Shown here: piece by piece, positions 1-7,177 of the stretch
Layout: each line of letters starts with the position of its first letter
Numbering within the stretch: position 1 is the stretch's first letter
NCBI GenBank assembly: GCA_029239935.1
Contig: JARBTY010000084.1
Coordinates: forward strand, 1 to 11,585
Length of the DNA: 11,585 nt
From: Clostridia bacterium
GTDB taxonomy: Bacteria > Bacillota_A > Clostridia > Lachnospirales > Cellulosilyticaceae
Reading direction: 5' to 3'
Notes under the pieces: model-generated
Seen by the model: only the letters and a program-made list of their open reading frames with translations
Database searches by the model: none
What the model was told of the DNA's origin: nothing
Translations under genes and position numbers: made by a program

Positions 1-1880
1 GCGGCTTTTGTTTTGGTGGCATCTTCCGTTGATATCATTTGGTGAGACTCATCTGATGCCCCTTCAAAATCTCCTGTATCCTCCACGCCTTCTATATTGT
101 TCTTTTGCATGTAGTTACGGATAGCTTCCATAAAAGCCTGTCCATAGTTTTCTAGTTTATACTCTCCAACACCTGTTACCTTTAGCATCTTTTCTCTGGT
201 TATGGGATACTTCTTACACATATCCTTCAGTGTCGTATCTGAAAAAATCATAAAAGGCTGCACCCTATGTTCGCTGGCTATTTGCATTCTTATTTGTTTT
301 AAGCTCTCCAATAACCCCATATCCATTTCTGGCTCTATGTGTGAGATAGTTTGTTCTTTATTTAAAGTACGCCTGATCGCCACTTTTTCGTGTCCCTTTA
401 GCACTTCATAGCTCTTAAGGGTCAGCCTTAGGATAGGATACTGATCTCCTACAAGGCTTAGATAACCTTCTGCAATCAAAAAACTTATCATCTCTTTGAT
501 GGTTTCTTTACTGTAATCTTTCATAATGCCGTAAGTCGTAAGTAGGTTAAAACGCTGCATTCTGATTTTTTGAGTGTTAGCCCCCTTTAGGACATCTGTT
601 ACTAAGGTGCTTCCAAACTGTTCATCCATTCTCTTGACACAGCTCATAATCTTTTGGGCTTCTATGGTCATATCCGTCTTTTCTGTTTCATTATTGCAGC
701 TTCCGCAGTTATCACAAGCTTCTTCTAAAGCTTCCTGACCAAAGTAAGTAAGTATCGTACTTCTAAGGCACACCTCGGTATTACAGTAATCTACCATGGC
801 ATTAAGCTTCTGATACTCTCCCGTATGGTCTACACCTATGCCGCCATTTTCTATAAATAACCGGTTTGTCATGATGTCTTGTGAACTAAAAAACAATATA
901 CAATTTGCCTTTTCCCCATCTCTTCCGGCTCTTCCTGCTTCCTGGTAATAGCTCTCCATATTTTTTGGCATGTTATAGTGAATGACAAACCTGACATTGG
1001 GTTTATCTATACCCATACCAAAAGCATTGGTGGCTACCATAATGGGTACTTTATCGTAGAGAAATTCCTCTTGATTGGTACTCCGCTCTCTTTCCCCTAA
1101 ACCTGCGTGGTACTTGACTGCTTTTATCCCTATTTGGTTCAGCTTCTCACATACCTCATCTACTGTTTTCCTGGTAGAACAATAAATAATGCCGCTTTCT
1201 TCTTGATTTTGGTCTACATAGCTGCGGAGAGCTTCAAATTTACTTTTTGGTTTTTGGACTTCAAAGTAAAGGTTGGGTCTGTCGAAGCTTCCCACAAATT
1301 CCAAAGGCTCCGCGAGTCTTAAGGAATTTGTGATATCTTCTTTAACAAGCTCTGTTGCTGTTGCTGTGAAGGCCGCAACAACAGGCCTTTTAGGTAGATT
1401 TTTTATCATTTTGGCTATGTGCCTATAACTTGGCCTAAAATCATGGCCCCACTGGGAAACACAGTGGGCCTCATCCACTGCTACCAGTGAAACAGGCAAA
1501 ATCTGCATAAGCTCCATGAAGCTGTCTGTTTCCAGCCGCTCTGGCGCCACATAGAGAAGCTTATAGGCCTCCTCTTTGGCATTAAATATAATTTCTCTAT
1601 ACTCTGTGCTGCTAAGGCTGCTGTTAATCAGCTCTGCCTTTATGCCGTATTCCTTTAAGGTATCCACCTGGTCTTTCATCAGAGAAATAAGAGGAGAAAT
1701 AACGATCGTAATCCCTTCTAATAACAGCGCTGGTATCTGATAACATAAAGATTTACCGCCTCCCGTAGGCAATATACCGATTACATCCTCGCCCTGCAAA
1801 ATTCCTTGTATCAGTTCCTCTTGTCCTGCTCTAAATGAATGATAGCCATAGTATTGTTCTAAAATATTTAATGCATCCAT
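1..1880 (-). CDS. recQ: RecQ-family ATP-dependent DNA helicase (3' end outside window)
   Basis: A 3'-to-5' DNA helicase of superfamily 2 that acts in recombination and replication-fork repair. I translated it from ATG at 1880-1878; the frame stays open to the left edge (about 626 residues visible), so the C-terminus is missing. Motifs in order: Walker A ILPTGGGKS near residues 36-44, DEAH box at 136-139 followed by CVSQWGHDFRP, a FTATAT motif, and the helicase C-terminal motif ATNAFGMGIDKP with YYQEAGRAGRDG. Next come a RecQ zinc-binding cluster (Cys371, then Cys389, Cys392 and Cys395 in CDNCGSC) and an RQC region. An HRDC domain lies at about 519-587, ending in GVGEYKLENYG, followed by an acidic Ser-rich tail. 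AAAAGAGGT sits 7 bases before the ATG. It is the last gene of the co-oriented series but has no functional link to diacid catabolism. Family assignment is very secure. Confidence 0.96.
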   Translation of the reverse strand, partial: MDALNILEQYYGYHSFRAGQEELIQGILQGEDVIGILPTGGGKSLCYQIPALLLEGITIVISPLISLMKDQVDTLKEYGIKAELINSSLSSTEYREIIFNAKEEAYKLLYVAPERLETDSFMELMQILPVSLVAVDEAHCVSQWGHDFRPSYRHIAKMIKNLPKRPVVAAFTATATELVKEDITNSLRLAEPLEFVGSFDRPNLYFEVQKPKSKFEALRSYVDQNQEESGIIYCSTRKTVDEVCEKLNQIGIKAVKYHAGLGERERSTNQEEFLYDKVPIMVATNAFGMGIDKPNVRFVIHYNMPKNMESYYQEAGRAGRDGEKANCILFFSSQDIMTNRLFIENGGIGVDHTGEYQKLNAMVDYCNTEVCLRSTILTYFGQEALEEACDNCGSCNNETEKTDMTIEAQKIMSCVKRMDEQFGSTLVTDVLKGANTQKIRMQRFNLLTTYGIMKDYSKETIKEMISFLIAEGYLSLVGDQYPILRLTLKSYEVLKGHEKVAIRRTLNKEQTISHIEPEMDMGLLESLKQIRMQIASEHRVQPFMIFSDTTLKDMCKKYPITREKMLKVTGVGEYKLENYGQAFMEAIRNYMQKNNIEGVEDTGDFEGASDESHQMISTEDATKTKA

Positions 1881-1937
1881 TTGTATTACCTCTTTTATCC
1901 ATTTTGTACTATTACTAATATTAACATAAATGGATGC
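1873..1937 (-). promoter_or_regulatory. Inverted repeat in the recQ leader that can pair with the start codon
   Basis: A perfect 10-base inverted repeat has arms at 1873-1882 and 1928-1937. In the recQ transcript the upstream arm (GCAUCCAUUU) can pair with AAAUGGAUGC, which contains the start AUG. After one mismatch, five more pairs (one G-U) extend towards the Shine-Dalgarno sequence at 1888-1896. A second 8-base copy of the downstream arm at 1897-1904 offers an alternative pairing that would leave the start free. The pairing is directly visible; any regulatory role is inference, because AT-rich leaders can show such repeats by chance. Confidence 0.45.
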
Positions 1938-1972
1938 TTTTAAACAATGCCAGATGTCCCTCTACATGATGT

Positions 1973-2830
1973 TTATTCTCCTTCAATGAGCTTTTCTGCT
2001 TCCAGCTGTATCTCCATAACCCCATCCCGTATATTTTGCAGTGCATCTGATTGTTCACGGGCAATGGCTGTACTATTTCTTATCCTTTCAGCAATCAGTG
2101 TGATTGAAGACTGCACTTCATTTAAAACCTCTGTGATATTTTTAAGCGATTTAATGGAATTGTTAGACAGTTTTTCCATCTCTTGAGCTACTACTATAAA
2201 TCCCTTCCCCTGTTCACCAGCTCTTGCCGCTTCAATCATCGCATTTAGACCTAATAGTCTGGTTTGATTACCAATATTTTTGACAGCCCCCAATGTTCTG
2301 TCAATATTTCTAAGATATGACTCTGCATTATCTGCCATTTCTTCGATAAGTCTTGAATGCTGGAGATTATCCATACTTCCGGCAGCAATTTGATCTATTG
2401 CAGCTGACATTTCTTGTACCTCCCCCGCTACTTTTCCTAATATATCTTGCTTCGTTTTAGCTGAAAGAAATTTGGCATATTCCTCTTGAACAATAATTGC
2501 CGCCAATTTTTGAAGTGGTCTCATCTTTTCTGGATCTCCTGAGAGCCCTATACAGGCTAGCCTTTCTTCCCTATGGTATACAACCCCATTATACCCCGGC
2601 ATTACTCCACTTAATTTTTGCGCGGCCTCTACACTGATAGCTAATTCATCTATTTTTCCGCTCATAATTTCCTTAGCACCCTGATGGATTGTTTGCAATC
2701 TCTTAGGCTGCATGGTTGCAATAATCATCCCCCGTTGATCCATAAAATTAACATTATCCCCTGTTACATCATGCAGCATTTTAACTATTTTTTCTGCAAG
2801 TTCTACTGGAAACTCTCTATCATTTTTCAT
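1973..2830 (-). CDS. Soluble sugar-diacid-recognition / MCP-signalling fusion protein
   Basis: A 285-residue cytoplasmic protein with no membrane segment or signal peptide. Residues about 8-120 look like the putative sugar diacid recognition domain found at the N-terminus of CdaR regulators: LAEKIV near the start, IIATMQPKRLQTIHQGA at 36-52, then GVVYHREERLACIGLSG at 82-98. Residues about 130-280 are helical. They contain the hairpin tip of methyl-accepting chemotaxis proteins at about 186-224: NQTRLLGLNAMIEAARAGE, then GKGFIVVAQEMEKLS. The DNA-binding C-terminus of CdaR is absent. The signalling part is much shorter than in ordinary chemoreceptors. AAAGGAGGT lies 5 bases before ATG 2830. It follows psiE by 50 bases, downstream of the glucarate/galactarate genes. 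By family it should bind a diacid and signal through CheA/CheW; that output is inferred. It could instead sequester its ligand or regulate a partner. Confidence 0.85.
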   Translation of the reverse strand: MKNDREFPVELAEKIVKMLHDVTGDNVNFMDQRGMIIATMQPKRLQTIHQGAKEIMSGKIDELAISVEAAQKLSGVMPGYNGVVYHREERLACIGLSGDPEKMRPLQKLAAIIVQEEYAKFLSAKTKQDILGKVAGEVQEMSAAIDQIAAGSMDNLQHSRLIEEMADNAESYLRNIDRTLGAVKNIGNQTRLLGLNAMIEAARAGEQGKGFIVVAQEMEKLSNNSIKSLKNITEVLNEVQSSITLIAERIRNSTAIAREQSDALQNIRDGVMEIQLEAEKLIEGE

Positions 2831-2880
2831 CGGCTACCTCCTTTATATAAAATCCTTCTCAATTCAATAAAGCATAAACT

Positions 2881-3267
2881 TTATTTGGCTTTTTCCGTCA
2901 AAATCTTTTTTACAATAAATAATATTGCTATGGCTATAACCCCAATGAGTAGTTCAACCATTGATTCATGGCTGGTAACCAATCTCCTTGCTATAGCAAA
3001 TAAAAGTACATCTATCGTACTCCCCGGTGTATGTTTGGATAACATTTTTACAAATTCAATACCTATGATGAGCTGCAGGGCATCTGCTAAAAACATTGTC
3101 ATACTGATAGACGGTTCCTTAAAAATAAGTCCCCTTACAATGATATATAAATCTTGAAAAATAGTAACAGACAATATAGTAATGCCAATTACAATCAATA
3201 CACTAATATAGATCTCTATGTAACTTGAACTGACGGCAATCTTTTTTCTGAGATTTTCTTTATCCAT
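2881..3267 (-). CDS. PsiE-family small integral membrane protein
   Basis: A 128-residue protein of the phosphate-starvation-inducible E (PsiE) family, whose biochemical role is not established. Hydrophobic segments lie at about 17-45, 60-80 and 100-122, interrupted by the characteristic stretch IGIEFVKMLSKHTPGS and then IDVLLFAIARRL; the C-terminus is basic. I start at ATG 3267. The frame could open at TTG 3279, but the Shine-Dalgarno sequence GGGAGGA (3271-3277) lies inside that extension and directly precedes the ATG. It sits 50 bases upstream of the diacid-sensor/MCP gene, so the two are probably co-transcribed. The family name is fairly safe. A role in phosphate starvation here is not supported by context, and I leave the symbol empty because homology to E. 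coli psiE is only at family level. Confidence 0.82.
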   Translation of the reverse strand: MDKENLRKKIAVSSSYIEIYISVLIVIGITILSVTIFQDLYIIVRGLIFKEPSISMTMFLADALQLIIGIEFVKMLSKHTPGSTIDVLLFAIARRLVTSHESMVELLIGVIAIAILFIVKKILTEKAK

Positions 3268-3270
3268 ACT

Positions 3271-3277
3271 TCCTCCC
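3271..3277 (-). promoter_or_regulatory. Ribosome binding site that fixes the psiE-family start
   Basis: GGGAGGA on the minus strand, 3 bases before ATG 3267. It lies within the codons that a TTG start at 3279 would translate, so the ATG is the real start. Spacing is on the short side. Confidence 0.75.
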
Positions 3278-3309
3278 AAGATCTCATAAGAATCTGTACT
3301 TTTGATATG

Positions 3310-3352
3310 ACGAAAACATCAGGCACTGGTCCAAATAAACCGAATGCCTGAG
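3310..3352 (-). terminator. Probable terminator or attenuator after the AEC permease gene
   Basis: A 7-bp perfect stem (TCAGGCA at 3319-3325 with TGCCTGA at 3345-3351), with a further short GGT/ACC pairing inside the loop. On the minus strand it is followed by AUGUUUUCG, a weak U-tract. It lies 31 bases beyond the stop of the AEC gene and before the PsiE gene. The weak U-run makes partial termination or processing more likely than a full stop. On the plus strand it is followed by a similarly weak GTCTTTTC. Confidence 0.5.
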
Positions 3353-3381
3353 TCTTTTCATATTGCGAGTTATGTAGCCTA

Positions 3382-4290
3382 CTATAAAAATATAGTCAAT
3401 ATAGGCACTGTAATCATTGATAATATAGTGGATACAAATACACACTTTGATCCAAATTCATAGTCCGCCCCGTATTTTTGTGCTAGTATAGCCGTGGTCG
3501 TACCAACTGGCATCGCTGTAAGTATGACAGCTGCTGCAATAGCTAGATGATCCATTTTCCAAGCTTTCATCCCTAGCATAACTACCGCTGGAATAAAAAT
3601 AAGACGTATAAATGTAAGATTAAAAACACCTTTTTCGAATATATTTTTTATTTTAATCTCCGCTAAAATGGACCCTACCAAAATCATTGAAAGAGGACCT
3701 GTGCAATCACCTATATTTTTTATAGATGTCAAAAGCACCGGATGCACATTTATATCTAATAACATTTTGACAAGTCCAATCTCAACTGCAATGATGCCCG
3801 GATTCAGCAAAACACTTTTTAGTCTTGTTTTCTTATCTGCCTGAGTAAATAAAGAAATACCTGCTGACCACATAAAAATACGATTAGGAATGACAAAAAC
3901 AGAGGCGTAAAATAATGCAAGGTCTCCGTAAGCGGCAGCAACTAGAGGAAGTCCTGCAAAACCCGCATTACTAATAATTGCTCCATATTGTAAAATACTT
4001 CTTTTTTCAAACGGATACTTATAATAGAGCCATTTTCCAAGCAACATAGAAAAAAAACATACTAAAAATGATATGCCTAGAACAAAAGAGGCATATTTAA
4101 ATTGCTGTATCGAAATATCTTGATTAAAAGAGTTGAAAATCATACAAGGCAATGCAATCTGAATAAGGAAGTCTATAAAACTCTGACGGGATTTATCATT
4201 TATAATGTTTTTCCTTCTTGCATAAACTCCTACTAGAAGATAAACCAGCAGAATTGCCTGTATGTTTACCATAGCATAAAAATTTTGCAT
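3382..4290 (-). CDS. AEC-family (auxin efflux carrier type) permease
   Basis: A 302-residue polytopic inner-membrane protein with about ten hydrophobic segments in two halves. The family's helix-break motifs are visible: NAGFAGLPL at about 108-116 in the first half and TAMPVGTTTAILAQKYG at about 258-274 in the second, each rich in Asn, Pro and Gly within the membrane. Bacterial members of this family move organic acids such as malate or malonate, so a carboxylate substrate is plausible; its position after garR suggests a sugar diacid or a pathway product. I start at ATG 4290, with GAGGG 6 bases upstream; an internal Met at residue 7 is a weaker alternative. It is separated from garR by a stem-loop, so it may be transcribed at a lower level than garR or from its own promoter. 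Substrate and direction of transport cannot be read from the sequence. Confidence 0.88.
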   Translation of the reverse strand: MQNFYAMVNIQAILLVYLLVGVYARRKNIINDKSRQSFIDFLIQIALPCMIFNSFNQDISIQQFKYASFVLGISFLVCFFSMLLGKWLYYKYPFEKRSILQYGAIISNAGFAGLPLVAAAYGDLALFYASVFVIPNRIFMWSAGISLFTQADKKTRLKSVLLNPGIIAVEIGLVKMLLDINVHPVLLTSIKNIGDCTGPLSMILVGSILAEIKIKNIFEKGVFNLTFIRLIFIPAVVMLGMKAWKMDHLAIAAAVILTAMPVGTTTAILAQKYGADYEFGSKCVFVSTILSMITVPILTIFL

Positions 4291-4343
4291 AACCTACCCT
4301 CTCTAATACTCAAAGTCTCACTGCTCGGTTGTTCTAACTGTGC

Positions 4344-4394
4344 AAAAATGAGGAGCGCCACCAATCCTCGAATCATTTTAAAGGATAAGTGGCG
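4344..4394 (-). terminator. Stem-loop with U-run after garR
   Basis: In the garR transcript CGCCAC (4394-4389) pairs with GUGGCG (4361-4356). After a 2x2 internal loop, AUCCU pairs with AGGAU, giving an 11-bp stem. About seven bases later comes a run of five U (4348-4344). It starts about 20 bases after the garR stop and about 50 bases before the AEC permease start. It could be an intrinsic terminator or a read-through attenuator that sets the level of the downstream genes. The gap between stem and U-run is longer than ideal. Confidence 0.55.
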
Positions 4395-4413
4395 AACCAT
4401 CTGATAATTTCTT

Positions 4414-5298
4414 TTATTTTTTAATCGTTGTACCGGTGATTTTTTCATAATATTTTGCAATGGCGCTATGGTCATCTTGTCCACGTCCATCTGCATGAAG
4501 TGTTTGAAGCATTTCCATCACCATGGCCGTCATAGGTAAATGTGCGCCTACATTATGGCCTGTCTCAAGCGCATTATTTAAATCCTTGATATGTAAATCT
4601 ATTTTAAACCCTGGTTTAAAGTTAGCATCCATCATCATCGGTGCCTTAGCATTCATCACCGTACTTCCTGCAAGTCCGCCTTTTATCGCATCAAACACAA
4701 GCTGTGGGTCTACGCCCGCTTTAACAGCCAGCATAAAAGCTTCCGATACAGCTGCAATGTTTAAGGCTACAACAACCTGATTAGCAAGTTTAGTTGTATT
4801 GCCCGCTCCAATCTGACCGCAGTGCACTGCTGAAGCACCCATCACCATAAGCATTTCATAAACCTTATCAAACACATCCTTATCTCCGCCAACCATGATT
4901 GAAAGAGACCCATCAATTGCTTTAGGTTCTCCGCCGCTTACAGGCGCATCAATCATTTTTACACCTTTTTCTGCACAAACTTTTTCTATTTCTTGAGAAG
5001 CAAGAGGTGCAATACTGCTCATGTCTACAAGAATCAGACCTTCTTTTGCGCCTTCAAGTATGCCGCCTGCTCCGCAAACAACTTCTTTTACATGAGGCGA
5101 ATTAGGTAACATCGTAATAACAACATCAGATTGTGCTGCTACCTCTGCTGGGCTTCCCGCTTCCGTTGCTCCTGCTTCAACAACCTCTGCAACTGCTTCT
5201 TTATTGAAATCTCTAATAACTAGTTCATACCCTGCTTTTAATAGATTCTTACTCATGGGTTTACCCATAATACCTAGTCCAATAAAACCAATTTTCAT
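4414..5298 (-). CDS. garR: Tartronate semialdehyde reductase (2-hydroxy-3-oxopropionate reductase)
   Basis: A cytoplasmic NAD(P)H-dependent enzyme of the beta-hydroxyacid dehydrogenase family. It reduces tartronate semialdehyde to D-glycerate in glucarate/galactarate catabolism. The Rossmann motif GFIGLGIMGKPM is at residues 4-15, the substrate-binding motif DAPVSGGEPKA at 117-127, and the catalytic lysine is in GAGNTTKLANQ (Lys170). Starting at ATG 5298 gives 294 residues, the same length as E. coli GarR. A frame opening at TTG 5316 would add six residues, but the Shine-Dalgarno AAGGAGA (5307-5313) lies inside that extension, 8 bases before the ATG. A promoter-like sequence lies about 60 bases upstream, and a stem-loop follows the stop. 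Related enzymes act on 3-hydroxyisobutyrate or other beta-hydroxyacids, but its place beside garD and gudD makes the GarR call strong. Confidence 0.93.
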   Translation of the reverse strand: MKIGFIGLGIMGKPMSKNLLKAGYELVIRDFNKEAVAEVVEAGATEAGSPAEVAAQSDVVITMLPNSPHVKEVVCGAGGILEGAKEGLILVDMSSIAPLASQEIEKVCAEKGVKMIDAPVSGGEPKAIDGSLSIMVGGDKDVFDKVYEMLMVMGASAVHCGQIGAGNTTKLANQVVVALNIAAVSEAFMLAVKAGVDPQLVFDAIKGGLAGSTVMNAKAPMMMDANFKPGFKIDLHIKDLNNALETGHNVGAHLPMTAMVMEMLQTLHADGRGQDDHSAIAKYYEKITGTTIKK

Positions 5299-5306
5299 CT
5301 CTCTAA

Positions 5307-5313
5307 TCTCCTT
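5307..5313 (-). promoter_or_regulatory. Ribosome binding site that fixes the garR start
   Basis: AAGGAGA on the minus strand, 8 bases before ATG 5298. It would be inside the coding frame if the upstream TTG at 5316 were used, so it supports the 294-residue form. Confidence 0.8.
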
Positions 5314-5356
5314 CAAATCATATTTACGCTATTATCCGCATTTTCATTACCATTTT

Positions 5357-5386
5357 ATTATATAAAAAGTGTGCTTCAGCTCGCAA
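5357..5386 (-). promoter_or_regulatory. Candidate sigma-A promoter for garR
   Basis: On the minus strand TTGCGA (5386-5381) is followed after 18 bases by a perfect TATAAT (5362-5357). It lies about 60 bases before the garR start in the 195-base gap after garD. The -35 box matches four of six consensus bases. It would allow garR to be transcribed separately from garD. Confidence 0.55.
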
Positions 5387-5493
5387 CGGACAAACCCTAT
5401 GAACTTATAGATGGTTTTTTTATGATTCACACATCTATTCATATGCTGAAATAAACATTTCTAATTGTCATTCCAGGCATTTCACTTACGAAA

Positions 5494-7020
5494 TCATGTA
5501 ATAGGTGCAGGATTAAAAATACATAGGTCATTATATATTTTCCACTCTTCTGCCCAGCTTTTTTTGCGTCCGCTTGCTACATCAACAATAAAATTAAACA
5601 GTTCAGTTCCGACTTCTTCAATCGTTGCATCTCCGGTTGCAACTGTTCCTGCATTAATATCGATCAAATCATTCCAGCTCACTTTTAAGTTAGTTCGTGA
5701 AGATACCTTAACAACCGGTGCTATCGCAAGTCCATAAGGTGTCCCCCTACCTGTCATGAATACCTGTAGTGTAATCCCTGATGCCAGTTGCATAGGACCG
5801 CATACGATATCACTGGCTGGTGTTGCCGCATAAATTAATCCCTTCTTAGTTGGCCTTTCTCCCGGCGAAAGTACTTCTACTATAGGTGAAGTGCCTGATT
5901 TGGCAATTGAACCCATGGCTTTTTCAACAATGTTTGATAAACCGCCTTTTTTATTGCCTGGTGTTGGATTTGCACTGCGATCTACCTCTCCTTTTTCTAG
6001 GTAATTGTCATACCATTTCATTTCTTTGGCAAGTTTTTTTCCTGTTTCTTCATCAACAACCCTTTCTGCGAGCAAGTAAACGCCATCTCTTACTTCAGTA
6101 ACTTCTGAGAACATTACTGTGGCACCAGCTTTAATAAGCATATCCGAAGCATATCCCGCTGCTGGGTTTGCTGTGATTCCTGAAAAAGCATCGCTTCCAC
6201 CACATTGCATACCAATAATTAAATCAGATAATGGTAAGGTCTCCCTTTTCCTCTCATTTAATCTTTTAAGCTTTGTTTCCGCCATATCCATAATAGCCTG
6301 TACTTGTTTTACAAAACCTTCTATATCTTGTAAAACCAGTACATTTTCTGGATTAATATCTTCTTCAGCTATCATCATTTCTGGTGTTAGCTTTTCACAT
6401 CCAAGAGCTACCAACATAAGTTCCCCCCCAAAATTAGGGTGTTGTGCAAGATTCGTCAATGCTCTAATTGGAATAACCGCTTCTGGTGCATTAATAGCTA
6501 CGCCGCATCCATAGGCATGATTAATCGGCACCACATCATCTACATTGGGATATTTCGGTAATATTTCTTTCTTTATTTTTTCAACTGCTACATTAAGTAC
6601 TCCCGTTACACACTGCACGGTCGTACTGATTCCTAAAATATTTCTTGTCCCGGCATATGCTCCATCTGCATTCCTATACCCCTCAAATGTATAGGTCGGT
6701 GGTATTGGTAAATCTGTCACAATATTGGTGGAAAAAACCATGTCATCAACTTCCGGCGGAGTAGGTAGGCGAAGCATCTTTTCATTAATCCACTCTCCTT
6801 TTGAGATAGGATGAAGTGCGTACCCTAGAATCACTCCATATCTTATAATTTCTCCATCTTTTGGTATATCTTTAATGGCAATCTTATGACCTTGAGGAAT
6901 ATCCTGAGCTGCCGCTATGTCCTCCATGACAATCGTTCCTTTTGTCACAACGTCTACCGTAATAGCTACATTATCTTTTTCATTGACTTTAATGTAGAGC
7001 GGTCTTTTTTTCCCTGACAT
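5494..7020 (-). CDS. garD: Galactarate dehydratase
   Basis: A cytoplasmic enzyme of the UxaA/altronate-dehydratase family. It removes water from galactarate (meso-galactaric acid) to give 5-keto-4-deoxy-D-glucarate. An N-terminal SAF-like domain spans about residues 8-85 and contains IPQGHKIA and GEIIRYG. The catalytic UxaA region follows from about 108: [25 protein letters not shown] (166-179), [21 protein letters not shown] (270-281), [13 protein letters not shown] and [10 protein letters not shown]. It ends in NPAPIT, very like E. coli GarD, which is slightly longer. Two ATGs two codons apart are possible. The AAAGGAGG at 7030-7037 lies 3 bases from ATG 7026 but 9 bases from ATG 7020, so I choose 7020 (508 residues). 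It is preceded by the tctA terminator and followed by a 195-base gap before garR. The call rests on near full-length recall of E. coli GarD and on the pathway context. Confidence 0.95.
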   Translation of the reverse strand: MSGKKRPLYIKVNEKDNVAITVDVVTKGTIVMEDIAAAQDIPQGHKIAIKDIPKDGEIIRYGVILGYALHPISKGEWINEKMLRLPTPPEVDDMVFSTNIVTDLPIPPTYTFEGYRNADGAYAGTRNILGISTTVQCVTGVLNVAVEKIKKEILPKYPNVDDVVPINHAYGCGVAINAPEAVIPIRALTNLAQHPNFGGELMLVALGCEKLTPEMMIAEEDINPENVLVLQDIEGFVKQVQAIMDMAETKLKRLNERKRETLPLSDLIIGMQCGGSDAFSGITANPAAGYASDMLIKAGATVMFSEVTEVRDGVYLLAERVVDEETGKKLAKEMKWYDNYLEKGEVDRSANPTPGNKKGGLSNIVEKAMGSIAKSGTSPIVEVLSPGERPTKKGLIYAATPASDIVCGPMQLASGITLQVFMTGRGTPYGLAIAPVVKVSSRTNLKVSWNDLIDINAGTVATGDATIEEVGTELFNFIVDVASGRKKSWAEEWKIYNDLCIFNPAPIT

Positions 7021-7029
7021 CTCCATACG

Positions 7030-7037
7030 CCTCCTTT
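7030..7037 (-). promoter_or_regulatory. Ribosome binding site that decides between two garD ATGs
   Basis: AAAGGAGG, a near-perfect Shine-Dalgarno sequence. Spacing is 3 bases to ATG 7026 and 9 bases to ATG 7020; the second is the more usual distance. The two proteins would differ by only two residues (Met-Glu). Confidence 0.7.
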
Positions 7038-7064
7038 AATTTTGCTATATTTTAAGTTTAAGAC

Positions 7065-7093
7065 TTTGAGCTTGTTTAATATAAAATCTCAAA
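7065..7093. repeat. Short inverted repeat upstream of garD, possible operator
   Basis: TTTGAG (7065-7070) and CTCAAA (7088-7093) are inverted with a 17-base AT-rich spacer, 45 to 73 bases before the garD start. The spacing would suit a dimeric regulator, but six-base arms in AT-rich DNA are weak evidence. I found no convincing -35/-10 pair for garD in this gap. Confidence 0.2.
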
Positions 7094-7120
7094 TAAAAGT
7101 ACTTCTCCTTGATTTTCGAT

Positions 7121-7161
7121 AAACAAAAACCACCCTCCCTTAAATTCAAAAGGTCAAGTGG
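7121..7161 (-). terminator. Intrinsic terminator after tctA
   Basis: In the tctA transcript CCACUU (7161-7156) pairs with GGGUGG (7135-7130), with two G-U pairs. After a G/A tandem mismatch CCUU pairs with AAGG, closing a 7-base loop. The stem is followed immediately by UUUUUGUUU. It lies 17 bases after the tctA stop and separates the transporter genes from garD. Confidence 0.72.
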
Positions 7162-7177
7162 CTTAAAGTACATTTTA

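Noticed and set aside
1923..1972. Terminator between the diacid/MCP gene and recQ
   Set aside because: Only scattered four- and five-base pairings (ATGT/ACAT, AAACA/TGTTT) are present with no U-run, so read-through into recQ cannot be excluded.
4266..4496. Minus-strand 76-codon frame spanning the garR end and the AEC start
   Set aside because: It overlaps garR and the AEC gene out of frame and runs through the stem-loop at 4344-4394; its product is low-complexity and basic with no domain seen.
5392..5421. Plus-strand terminator: AAACC-CTAT stem with a run of seven T
   Set aside because: The stem has only nine mostly A/T pairs with a two-base bulge, and no plus-strand gene ends nearby. More likely ordinary AT-rich sequence upstream of the garR promoter.
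7110..7125. CcpA catabolite-responsive element (cre)
   Set aside because: The central CG is flanked by five bases on each side before TG/CA, whereas cre sites have four, and the conserved A/T pattern does not fit. Kept only as a generic palindrome.
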